A stretch of DNA of 45,775 bases from CAZWRV01 sp964636325 (GTDB lineage: Bacteria > Verrucomicrobiota > Lentisphaeria > Victivallales > GWF2-50-93). The stretch's first letter is position 1; each line of letters opens with the position of its first letter. A model generated the notes under the pieces. The model had not been told where the DNA came from and did no database searches. It saw only the letters and a list, made by a program, of their open reading frames with translations. Where the stretch lies: contig CAZWRV010000048.1 of assembly GCA_964636325.1 (NCBI GenBank), forward strand, positions 1-45,775, in the 5' to 3' direction. Positions 34,372 to 42,505 of this stretch are shown here, in pieces. The translations under genes were made by a program, and so were the position numbers.

Positions 34372-35964
34372 ATGAAGACGACATACAGCGAGCTTTCCCA
34401 AGGCTCTCAGGTCTCAAGAGGAACCGCACCGCCCCCTCCCGGCGTGGCCACGCTGACGCCGAACGCCACGGCGGCTGACACGCCTGCTCCTTCCCTGCAA
34501 CCCGAAGCTCCTGCCGCATCGACAAGCGAGCCGCTTCACGGCATACAGCCCCAGTCGCCCGCCGCCATGCCTCCTGCGCGCAGCTATCCGAAATGGTTGC
34601 TGCCGGCTGGAAGCGTGGCGGCGCTGGTGCTGTGCAGCTGTTTTCTGGGACCGTTGATTTATACCGCACTAAGCACGGTCAGCACCGACGATGCTTATGT
34701 CAACGGACATGTGACTTTTGTGGCGCCTCGGATATCAAATCAGGTAATCAAGGTGCTGGTCGATGACAACCAACGAGTAAGAAGAGGGGACTTGCTTGTC
34801 CAGCTCGACAAGGAACCTTTCCAAGTAATGGTCTCGTTGAAGCGCGCCTCCGTCCAGATTGCCGAGGCCAACTTGGCGGTGGCCGAGTCCAAAGCCCGCG
34901 GCCTGGAGGCTCAGCTCGGCGTCCAGCGCTGGAAAATCCAGAACGCCTCCGAGCAGGTCGACGCCCAGGTCGCCTCATTGCGGTCCCATGTGGCCGCCCT
35001 TAGAAGCCAGGAGGCGGTTCTCGAGCGGGCCAAGGCCGATTTCAAGCGGGCCAAGGAATTGCTGCCGCACAATGCCATCAGCCATGCTGATTACGACATG
35101 AATGAGCAGAATCTTCATGTCGCGGAAGCGTCCGTCACCCAAGCGCAGGAGGCGGTCGCCCATATCCGGGTATCCCTCGGCCTCGCACCGCAGCCGGAAC
35201 AGGGCAAGAATCTCGCAGACGTGCCGCCGGATCTGAACCAAAGCTTCTCCACTGTCAGAGCGGCCCTGGCCGAATGCATGCAGACGATGGCCCAGCTCGG
35301 ACTCCCCCTGCCGTTCACCGACCTGACGCCCAACAAGGCGCTTGATGAGTTTCGCCGGCTCGGTAAGGAAGGCGACATTGATCAGATACTTCAAGATCTG
35401 GTTCCGAAGGTGCCTTTTGTGCTGCAGGCCAAGGCCGAACTGGAGCAGGCGCGGCATGATCTGGAGCAGGCGGAGCTGAACCTCGGCTATTGCGACATAG
35501 CCAGCGAGATCGACGGCGTGGTGACCAGACGCAACGTCAACCCCGGCAGCAACGTCCAGGCGGGACAAAACCTGATGGCGATCCGATCAATCACCGAAAT
35601 CTGGATCGACGCGAATTTCAAGGAGACGCAGCTGGCCGACCTGCGAATCGGGCAGCGGGTGCTCTGCAAGGTGGACATGTATGGCAGCCGCCGAAAATTC
35701 GAGGGCCGGATAAGCGGGTTCACCATGGGGACCGGTCAGACGCTCGCCCTGCTGCCTGCGCAGAACGCCACCGGTAATTTCGTAAAAATCGTCCAGAGGC
35801 TGCCAGTCCGGATCGAGCTTACCAACTACGATCCGGACGTGGCACCACTCTTCATCGGACTGTCAGTGGAACCCTACGTCTACTACAAGGAAGCACCTAC
35901 GGGGCCTCATGCGGGCAGCGTTTTGCAGGCGTTGACGGCCCTCCCGGCCGACGATCCGGAATAA
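34372..35964 (+). CDS. EmrA-like membrane fusion protein (HlyD family)
   Basis: 530-aa periplasmic adaptor of a tripartite efflux pump. It has an unusually long Pro/Ala-rich cytoplasmic N-terminus (about 72 residues), one membrane helix (about 75-97), then STDDAYVNGHVTFVAPR, the EmrA signature. The first lipoyl half is VDDNQRVRRGDLLVQLDKEPF, a long alpha hairpin follows (about 160-390), and the second lipoyl half is ASEIDGVVTRRNVNPGSNVQAGQNLM. A C-terminal beta barrel completes it. The hairpin contains an extra stretch with PFTDLTPNKALDEF. AAGGAG precedes ATG 34372, 20 nt after tetR. It pairs with the EmrB-like gene next door; no outer-membrane TolC-type gene is adjacent. Confidence 0.9.
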   Translation: MKTTYSELSQGSQVSRGTAPPPPGVATLTPNATAADTPAPSLQPEAPAASTSEPLHGIQPQSPAAMPPARSYPKWLLPAGSVAALVLCSCFLGPLIYTALSTVSTDDAYVNGHVTFVAPRISNQVIKVLVDDNQRVRRGDLLVQLDKEPFQVMVSLKRASVQIAEANLAVAESKARGLEAQLGVQRWKIQNASEQVDAQVASLRSHVAALRSQEAVLERAKADFKRAKELLPHNAISHADYDMNEQNLHVAEASVTQAQEAVAHIRVSLGLAPQPEQGKNLADVPPDLNQSFSTVRAALAECMQTMAQLGLPLPFTDLTPNKALDEFRRLGKEGDIDQILQDLVPKVPFVLQAKAELEQARHDLEQAELNLGYCDIASEIDGVVTRRNVNPGSNVQAGQNLMAIRSITEIWIDANFKETQLADLRIGQRVLCKVDMYGSRRKFEGRISGFTMGTGQTLALLPAQNATGNFVKIVQRLPVRIELTNYDPDVAPLFIGLSVEPYVYYKEAPTGPHAGSVLQALTALPADDPE

Positions 35965-36006
35965 GTGCCGTATTCCCGGCCAATAATGGGACTGGGAGGA
36001 CATAAT

Positions 36007-37617
36007 ATGAGTGGCATCGCACTGAAATCCAGCATGGCCTGCCGAACGGCGGTCAACCCGTGGATCATCGCAGGCGTGGTCGTTCTGCCCACGTTCATGG
36101 AGATCTTGGACACCACGGTCGCGAACGTGGCCCTGCGATACATGGCCGGCGGCCTGTCCACCGCGCAGACCGATGCCGAATGGATCATCACCAGCTACTT
36201 GGCCGCCAACGCAATCGTCCTGCCGATCACCGGCTGGCTGTCCGCGCACCTCGGCCGCCGCACCTACTTCCTGCTGTCGGTCGCCATCTTTACGCTCTCG
36301 TCGGCGCTGTGCGGCTTCGCCACCAGCCTGTGGCAGATGATCCTGTTCCGTGTAATCCAGGGGCTGTCCGGCGGCGGACTCCAACCGTGCAGCCAGGGCA
36401 TCCTGCTGGACTCCTTCCCCTCCGAGAAGCAGGGCACGGCCATGACATTGTTCGGGCTTGCCGCCATTATCGCTCCCGTCATCGGACCGACGCTGGGCGG
36501 CTGGCTCTGCGTCGATTACAACTGGCGGTGGATCTTCCTGGTCAACGTCCCGATCGGGCTGGTGGCATTCGTCGGCGCCCACCTCGTGGTCGATGACCCC
36601 GACTACCTCAAGCAGGAGCGGGCCGGGCTCAGCCGCCTACCCCTGAACTTCGACAGCACCGGCCTGGGATTGCTGGTGCTGGTCATGTGCAGCTGGGAAA
36701 TAATGCTCAGCAAAGGGCGGGAATGGGACTGGTTGGGCGACCCGCACGGTCGGCTGCAGACGCTCCTGATCCTGTTCGTAGCGGGGCTGTTCCTGCTGAT
36801 CGTCCGGGAGATGCGGACCGCCCACCCGATCATCGACTTCCGGGTTCTCGGCGAGCGGAACTTCGCAGTCTGCTGTATAATCATGTTCTGCGCATTCGCC
36901 GTGGTGTATTGCGCAAGCATGGCGCTGCCGACGATGCTTCAGGCGCTGTTCGGCTACGACGCCCTTGTCTCAGGGCTGGCGATGTCGCCCTCCGGCGTCT
37001 CCTCGATGGCCGCGATGGTGGTCGTCGGCATCCTGCTGGGACGGCAGTTCGACGCCCGCTGGATGATCGCGGCCGGCCTTGTGGCCATGGCTGCCGGCAA
37101 CTACTGGATGGTGCAGATGAACCTCGAGGTCAGCTTCTGGTACGTGATTTGGCCGCGTATGCTGCTGACCTTGGGCCTCGGAATGCTCTTCGCCCCGGCC
37201 AGCGTAGCCGCCTACAAGTATGTCCCGGTGCATCTGCGCGGAGCGGCGGTCGGACTGTTCAGCCTGCTCCGGACCGAAGGGGGCAGCGTCGGCACCTCGA
37301 TGAGCCAGACCATCCAGGAGCCGCGCCAGCAATTCCACCTGTCCCGCCTGGGCGAGAACCTGGATCCGCTGAACCCAAATGTCCAGTCGTTTCTGGATCA
37401 GACCCGGGAATTCTTCATGCATTGGACCGGCGACCCCGCGCTCTCGATGCAGCTGGGTGTCCGGGCCCTCGACAACTTGCGCCAGCAGCAGGCCGCGTCG
37501 CTGGCCATATTCGACGTCTTCTGGCTGGGCGCCGTCCTCTCACTGGCGCTCGTCCCCCTGGTATTGTTGATGAAACGTTCCGTGGCCGAGAAAGGCGAGC
37601 ACATAGGGGCGGAGTAG
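36007..37617 (+). CDS. EmrB-like MFS drug:H+ antiporter (DHA2, 14 TM)
   Basis: 536-aa inner-membrane exporter. It has many hydrophobic segments consistent with 14 helices; DTTVANVALRYMAG near helix 1, GWLSAHLGRRTYF (motif A), GGLQPCSQGIL, and APVIGPTLGGWL (motif C of antiporters). ATG 36007 has GGGAGG 8 nt upstream; the GTG at 35965, directly after the emrA stop, is less likely. It is the last gene of the regulator-regulator-EmrA-EmrB operon. Hydrophobic drugs or bile-type compounds are usual family substrates. Confidence 0.92.
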   Translation: MSGIALKSSMACRTAVNPWIIAGVVVLPTFMEILDTTVANVALRYMAGGLSTAQTDAEWIITSYLAANAIVLPITGWLSAHLGRRTYFLLSVAIFTLSSALCGFATSLWQMILFRVIQGLSGGGLQPCSQGILLDSFPSEKQGTAMTLFGLAAIIAPVIGPTLGGWLCVDYNWRWIFLVNVPIGLVAFVGAHLVVDDPDYLKQERAGLSRLPLNFDSTGLGLLVLVMCSWEIMLSKGREWDWLGDPHGRLQTLLILFVAGLFLLIVREMRTAHPIIDFRVLGERNFAVCCIIMFCAFAVVYCASMALPTMLQALFGYDALVSGLAMSPSGVSSMAAMVVVGILLGRQFDARWMIAAGLVAMAAGNYWMVQMNLEVSFWYVIWPRMLLTLGLGMLFAPASVAAYKYVPVHLRGAAVGLFSLLRTEGGSVGTSMSQTIQEPRQQFHLSRLGENLDPLNPNVQSFLDQTREFFMHWTGDPALSMQLGVRALDNLRQQQAASLAIFDVFWLGAVLSLALVPLVLLMKRSVAEKGEHIGAE

Positions 37618-37709
37618 AGGGCTGAATACTCTCCCGAAGCCGTACCTGTCCTACCAGTCCCGTCCCGGGATAGCTTAATATACCGGTGTCGGAATCGGGG
37701 TCCAATGAA

Positions 37710-37943
37710 CCTAATAGCCGCAGTTGGCCGCATTTGCCGTAGCTACTAGGCAGCAAGACGCAGCTGTGGTGACCACTGCAAGTTGAAGCTAACGAAGTAG
37801 ATATGGCGAATGCGGCCAACCCTCCCGGGTTGAAAATATGCCGAAACTGGCTTTCACTCATGAGGTGAAAGCCTCCAAATATGTAAATGTCTTATTATGA
37901 GAGTGTTAAATTTTAAGACATATTTTCAACTGCGGCAATTAGG
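37710..37943. repeat. Nested palindromic repeat, full 234-bp copy with inverted module
   Basis: Outer ends are CCTAATAGCCGCAGTTG and (complement) CCTAATTGCCGCAGTTG. Module B is 37726-37817 (92 bp) and module A 37829-37930 (102 bp), the same lengths as at 20253-20486. When both copies are oriented by module A, module B is reversed. Inner hairpin GGCTTTCAC/GTGAAAGCC. It lies between convergent genes (EmrB-like and LamG protein). Confidence 0.85.
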
Positions 37944-37956
37944 ATGAACTCATATA

Positions 37957-37992
37957 CCGATTCCGATCCCGATAGCGACCCCGACACCGAAA
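37957..37992. repeat. Hexanucleotide tandem repeat (CCGATN type)
   Basis: Six imperfect units: CCGATT, CCGATC, CCGATA, GCGACC, CCGACA, CCGAAA. A shorter, inverted relative (CGGTGTCGGAATCGGGGTCC, 37684-37703) lies on the other side of the palindromic repeat. The rest of 37993-38122 shows no gene. Confidence 0.6.
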
Positions 37993-38122
37993 AAACACCG
38001 CAGTTCAGCACGGCGTTCGCTCAAGCGGTCGGGAGTACTGCGGTTCCATTGGTGGAATTATTCGGTGCCGGAGCAGCAGGCCAGCTTACGCATCAGCTGG
38101 CTCTTTCCAATAAATTGGCTTG

Positions 38123-41100
38123 TCATCTTGCGAGGAAGAGGCGGTAGTCGTGGCGGCGGACTGGGCATGAGAGGACGCCGTCCTTCCACGCGAACTTTCC
38201 ATCGGGGTCATTGAGCCTGCGCTCCTCGGGCGCGAGGTCGGAATCGCTGACGTCGAGACTGATTTCCTCGTCCCCGGCGGGAGCGTCCTTGATTTCGCCG
38301 ACGCCGTCCGCCTTGTCCTTCATGTCCGGCTTCTGTATATTGGTGATGTCTTCCTTGAAGTAGGTGAGCAGCTCGGGATCCACGTCGCGGACGGCGGCGC
38401 TTGCCGGAAGATTCAGCCGGATCGTGGCCTCGGCGCGATCCCTGCCGACGTTGGCGACGAGTATGAGGTGCTTTCCGCCGCGCCTCCAGGCCGAGACCTT
38501 CACAGCGTCCGGATGCGAATTTTCCTTCACGAAGCCTCCGTCCTCCCAGTATGGAATGAAGACGGTGTCCGCCTCCTTCAGGCCGAACTCCTTGAGGAGC
38601 TTTTCGTCGAAGCCCCAGCCGATGTCGTGCAGCGCGATGTTCGCGGTGTAGGCCCTGGTTTGGCGGAAGGTCCAAGCCGGATATTTATCGACAGGACAAC
38701 TGTTTCCGCACCAAGCGAGCCATGTGGTGACAAGCCCCCATTTGGCGTTGTGCATGAAGCGCATCCTGTCCAGCGGCCAGTGGTCGATGAAGTCGTCCTG
38801 GTTCGGCGGCGATGAATAGAAGTCCTCTCCGTCCAGGACGATGTCGAAGAAGGCGTGGTAGGGAATGAAGAATGTGTGGGTGCTGTGCGCCGGGATGTGC
38901 GGCCATACGCCGAGATCCCATGAGATTTGGCGCATCCGCTTGAAGCGCTCGCGCGGGCCGAGGAACTGGAAGCCGGGCTGGACGTGCCCGTCGGGGAGCT
39001 TGTAGGTGCATGGTCCACCCTCTCGGGTGATCGGCGCGCCCCAGCAGTCGTCGATGTAGGCGCCCTGGACGAACTTGTCGGTCTTTACGATCCAGTCGTT
39101 CCAGGCCCAGGAGCAGAAGTCAACGAATTCGGGAGTATAGAACTGGTAGTTAAGCGCCCAGGTCTCGGCCCATTCGCGGGTGTCCTCGAGCGAGGGAGTG
39201 ATTCCGTTCCACTGCATGTCCCAATAAAGGCCGGGTACCGTAATCGTCTGCGGCGGCGGATTGCTTATGCCAGCGTCGGCGAGGCGCTTAAGCTGGCCGG
39301 CGTTGAGGCCCTTAAGCCCGGCGGCGCCCTTGGTCAATCCCTCGCCGTTGATGCGGCGCTTGACCGCCTCCCAGTCGTCCTCGGGATAAAGGTAGAACGT
39401 CGAAGGCCCTTTGCGCCCCTTCAAGTTGTTCCCGCAAAACGTATCCGGGAAGACATTCCACGGCCGCTGGTACTGGCGCCAGAGCGGATCGAGCGTCTTG
39501 ACTGGAGTGGGCTGGAGTCCGAAAGCGAAAGAGCGGACAGCATCTATCTTCACCGGCCCGCCGATGATGCGCAGAACCAGCGTCACCGATTTATCATCAC
39601 GCTCTACGGATACGGCAGGGATTTCGTCGCTCAGGGTCCATCCATTGTCGTTCTCTGCGAACCAGGCCAGGCCGCAACGGTCGCCGGTCAGGAGCAGATA
39701 GGGTATGAACGAACCGCGCAGTTCCTCAGGCCGGGTCAAAGCCCCGCTGTCGTTGCTCCGGAAGATGACTCCCTTCTTGTCCGGAAGCGTGCCGATATGC
39801 ACGACCTTCGGGTTGCGGAAATCGCGCTCGCCGCTCCACCAGTGGATGAAGTCGGCGCTCTCGGGCTTGATCGGTATGCGGAGGGTCAGGGCATCAATTA
39901 CCGCAGGCTTGCCTTCGGCCGCCGTCGACAATTTGGCCGTGAACCAGATCATCCCGTCGAACTCCGCGTAGGACTCAATGCTGATATCCAGCCCGCCTCC
40001 GGAGAGCTTTCCTTTTGCTTCGGCGCGGACTTCGCCCATGGGCTTAGTCTCGGCTGGTCTGGGAGATGCCAGCTCTATCGCCTTGCCCCCGCTGGCCGCT
40101 TCTAACGAGACGGGCGCCGCGAGGATGTCGGCGCCGCAGGACACTATCCGTTCCGGAAGTCCCGAGGGCGCAAAAATAATTTCCCTCTCGGCAACTTTGA
40201 TCGTATTGCCTCGGACGGCTATGGGCGACCAGTCGGGCATTACCTTCTCGGAGACGCCCAGCTTGTTCTTCCACCATGCCGGCGGCTTGCGGGAGAAGGA
40301 TTTTTCAGCTGTGCCCAGTGTTTTACCTGTGGAGTCGCGGACTTCGGCCTTCACCTTGTAGTCTGCGAAATCCATCGGGCCCGTCGCGACTTCGACACGG
40401 GCCTGTTTTCTTTCATCCAGCTTTGACGTGGCGGAACCTGCGGGCTTCGTGTCTCCAACCTTGAAGACCTGCAGCAGAGCTTCTGAGGAATTCGCATATT
40501 CAGGCATAAGGGGAGTCAGCTCCGCAGTGACCAGCCCGCTTACGCCGTTGTATGTCATTGCCATCTCGACGGCCGGGAGCGCTTCAGGCTTGCTGCGCGG
40601 ATCGTAAAGCCTTGCCAAATTCAGGACTTCGCTTGGCGAGAGCGAGCGCCCGTAAACTCGGAAGTCGTCTATTGCGCTGTGGGGCGCGGGAAGCTTGAGC
40701 TGATCCCAGTAGCGGCGTTCGCCGAAGCGTATGGCCAGCGGCTTCGAGTTCAGCCACCATTCAGGCTTGGGAGGATTGCGAGGATCATGACCGGGGTATA
40801 TCGGTAGCCACAGGTTCCACGCGCCGTCGGGATCCCGCGGAATACCGTCGACGAAATATTTGAAGGATGTCCCTTCCCAGGTCATCGCGATATGCGTCCA
40901 GCGGCCTGGAGCAAACTCCACCGGATTCTCCACGCCTTCGTCCATGTGCATGACGACGTTGAATTCGACCAGAGGGCCAGCTTTGCCGAAGTTCCGGTCG
41001 TAGGAGCCCTCCGCATATTCCCCGTCGATCTGGAAGATGCCGAAAGAGGTGGGATTGATTTTGTCGAAGCGGTTGTCCCTTGTGAGGTTGTCCCAGTCGA

Positions 41101-42283
41101 GCGGCTGGAGCCAGAAGGCTATTGTTCCGCTGGAGGCAGCCAGGTTGCCAGCGCCCATGTAGACCGGGGAGAGGGAGCCTTGGCCAAGCATAATCGCATT
41201 GCCTTCCACTCCTAGAGGATACAGCTTATTCACTTTTTCAGGTGCAAGCTCCTCGTCGGCCTTTGTAATTGCATGCTCCTTGAAGCTTGTACTCCCAGAG
41301 CATGGCTCTGGTTTGAGCGACTTGTTGAATCCGGCGCGGAAAAGCAGGTCCGCCTTGTCCCGGAAGAACGGCTGGCCGGGATTGAATTCGACCTGGCGTT
41401 CCGGCTTAGGCCAGCCGAGATCGTAGCTGTAATAATACCGCAGCGCACTTGAGACGCGAACTTCGTCCACGCATCCGGTGATAGCCCTTTTAGCCTCCCT
41501 GTCGCCGCCGATCCACACGGTCTCCGCGCTGCGGACTGCCGCCGCGGTGTTATCCTGCTTCAAGGGTTTAACTGCTTTACCGTTAACCAGGAAATGCACT
41601 GCGTTTCCCTCCGGCCAGGCCGAGGTTATTCCGAAGGCGAAGTGAGTCCAGGTTCCCTGCTCGATCCGGACGCCGGGCCAGCCCGTCGCCTTGCCAGACC
41701 ATTCCAATTCGATTACTCCGTCCGGCTTGAGCAGGATTTGCCAGAGGTATGGTTTCGCTTCCGGCGAGGCTGCCATAATTATCGACGGCTCGGGGGGCAG
41801 CTTGTCTATCCGCATCCAGGCTTCAACCATCGCTACGTTCGAGAGCTTTGCCGCGGCCAGCGCACCGGCGCCGCCGAGCTTAAGACCGCCGTTCAAGCGC
41901 GCCTCCGGGACGAACACCGCGTCTCCGAGAAGGACTGCGGAGTTTCCGACACCGACCGCGTTCGCCGCCCTTTTCAAGCCGGCGGCAAAGGCACCGTCCT
42001 CGGAATCTTCACCCTTGTCCAAGAGCCCTTCCGCATTTTTATCCGCAGGCTCGTTCGACATCGTGTCCAGGTCGGGCACGATCTTCTTAGCCGCGGCCTC
42101 GTCAAGATGGAACAACGCCTTCGTCGCCGAATCCGGCTCGTAGGGCAACCAGAATGCGGACTTCGAGAGCCGGGGATATTCACCGGTGTTGCGGTCGGCG
42201 CCATCGGCCGTGAAAACAAGCGATGCAGAAAGCGCGCCGAGAGAAATCAACAGTAGGATGAGACCTGGAATTTTGATTTTCAT
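38123..42283 (-). CDS. Giant secreted LamG plus glycosidase-like protein (DUF6067-like)
   Basis: 1386-aa exported protein. The signal peptide ends near LVFTADGA (about 28). Two LamG/concanavalin-like domains follow: about 55-290 (ALFHLDE, MVEAWMRIDKL, VDEVRVSSALRYYY) and about 310-565 (LLFRAGFNKSL, GTIAFWLQPLDW, IDDFRVYGRSLSPSEVLNLARLY). A linker region follows. A large C-terminal part (about 690-1290) resembles DUF6067 glycosidase-like proteins, with RSFAFGLQPTPVKTLDPLWRQYQRP, GLYWDMQWNG, GAYIDDCWGAP and FDIVLDGEDFYS. The paired Asp residues of AYIDDCW and the Asp/Glu of LDGEDF are candidate catalytic groups. Enzymatic activity is not established. Third gene after the pseudopilin and GH38 genes. 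Confidence 0.75.
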   Translation of the reverse strand: MKIKIPGLILLLISLGALSASLVFTADGADRNTGEYPRLSKSAFWLPYEPDSATKALFHLDEAAAKKIVPDLDTMSNEPADKNAEGLLDKGEDSEDGAFAAGLKRAANAVGVGNSAVLLGDAVFVPEARLNGGLKLGGAGALAAAKLSNVAMVEAWMRIDKLPPEPSIIMAASPEAKPYLWQILLKPDGVIELEWSGKATGWPGVRIEQGTWTHFAFGITSAWPEGNAVHFLVNGKAVKPLKQDNTAAAVRSAETVWIGGDREAKRAITGCVDEVRVSSALRYYYSYDLGWPKPERQVEFNPGQPFFRDKADLLFRAGFNKSLKPEPCSGSTSFKEHAITKADEELAPEKVNKLYPLGVEGNAIMLGQGSLSPVYMGAGNLAASSGTIAFWLQPLDWDNLTRDNRFDKINPTSFGIFQIDGEYAEGSYDRNFGKAGPLVEFNVVMHMDEGVENPVEFAPGRWTHIAMTWEGTSFKYFVDGIPRDPDGAWNLWLPIYPGHDPRNPPKPEWWLNSKPLAIRFGERRYWDQLKLPAPHSAIDDFRVYGRSLSPSEVLNLARLYDPRSKPEALPAVEMAMTYNGVSGLVTAELTPLMPEYANSSEALLQVFKVGDTKPAGSATSKLDERKQARVEVATGPMDFADYKVKAEVRDSTGKTLGTAEKSFSRKPPAWWKNKLGVSEKVMPDWSPIAVRGNTIKVAEREIIFAPSGLPERIVSCGADILAAPVSLEAASGGKAIELASPRPAETKPMGEVRAEAKGKLSGGGLDISIESYAEFDGMIWFTAKLSTAAEGKPAVIDALTLRIPIKPESADFIHWWSGERDFRNPKVVHIGTLPDKKGVIFRSNDSGALTRPEELRGSFIPYLLLTGDRCGLAWFAENDNGWTLSDEIPAVSVERDDKSVTLVLRIIGGPVKIDAVRSFAFGLQPTPVKTLDPLWRQYQRPWNVFPDTFCGNNLKGRKGPSTFYLYPEDDWEAVKRRINGEGLTKGAAGLKGLNAGQLKRLADAGISNPPPQTITVPGLYWDMQWNGITPSLEDTREWAETWALNYQFYTPEFVDFCSWAWNDWIVKTDKFVQGAYIDDCWGAPITREGGPCTYKLPDGHVQPGFQFLGPRERFKRMRQISWDLGVWPHIPAHSTHTFFIPYHAFFDIVLDGEDFYSSPPNQDDFIDHWPLDRMRFMHNAKWGLVTTWLAWCGNSCPVDKYPAWTFRQTRAYTANIALHDIGWGFDEKLLKEFGLKEADTVFIPYWEDGGFVKENSHPDAVKVSAWRRGGKHLILVANVGRDRAEATIRLNLPASAAVRDVDPELLTYFKEDITNIQKPDMKDKADGVGEIKDAPAGDEEISLDVSDSDLAPEERRLNDPDGKFAWKDGVLSCPVRRHDYRLFLAR

Positions 42284-42376
42284 CGTTGCCCCCCTGGATG
42301 AAAAGTCGATCGAGACGACTGAATCGGTTGAACGACTGGATTCAAGCGGTTCTTGTAAGAGCCAATTTCAAAATGC

Positions 42377-42422
42377 GGTTGAGCACGGCTCAACCCTCCA
42401 CAATTTTCGCCCGTTTCGGGCG
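42377..42422. promoter_or_regulatory. Two palindromes upstream of the LamG gene
   Basis: GGTTGAGC, ACG, GCTCAACC (42377-42395; perfect 8-bp arms) and CGCCCG, TTT, CGGGCG (42408-42422). The second can also pair as TTTCGCCC with GGGCGAAA further on. They lie about 95-140 bp before the start at 42283 in a 222-bp gap and could be an operator and a leader hairpin. No convincing promoter hexamers are seen in the gap. Confidence 0.45.
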
Positions 42423-42505
42423 TTGAGGGCGAAACTGAGCTGAGCCGTTTTCAGAGTTTTGACATGGAGTCGTATAATTGGATGTTCTGATTGAGTTTTC
42501 ATATT

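Noticed and set aside
20296..37861. Two small minus-strand frames sharing a VLLP-SYG-CGQ peptide
   Set aside because: The similarity comes from module B of the palindromic repeats, not from a protein family.
37944..38147. 67-codon plus-strand frame (Asp/Ser/Pro repeats)
   Set aside because: Starts in the repeat end and translates the CCGATN tandem repeat; no ribosome site.
38927..40105. 392-codon plus-strand open frame
   Set aside because: Antisense to the LamG/glycosidase protein; no start signal.
42459..42478. TTGACA and TATAAT on the plus strand
   Set aside because: Only 8 nt apart, too close for sigma70, and directed away from both neighbouring minus-strand genes.
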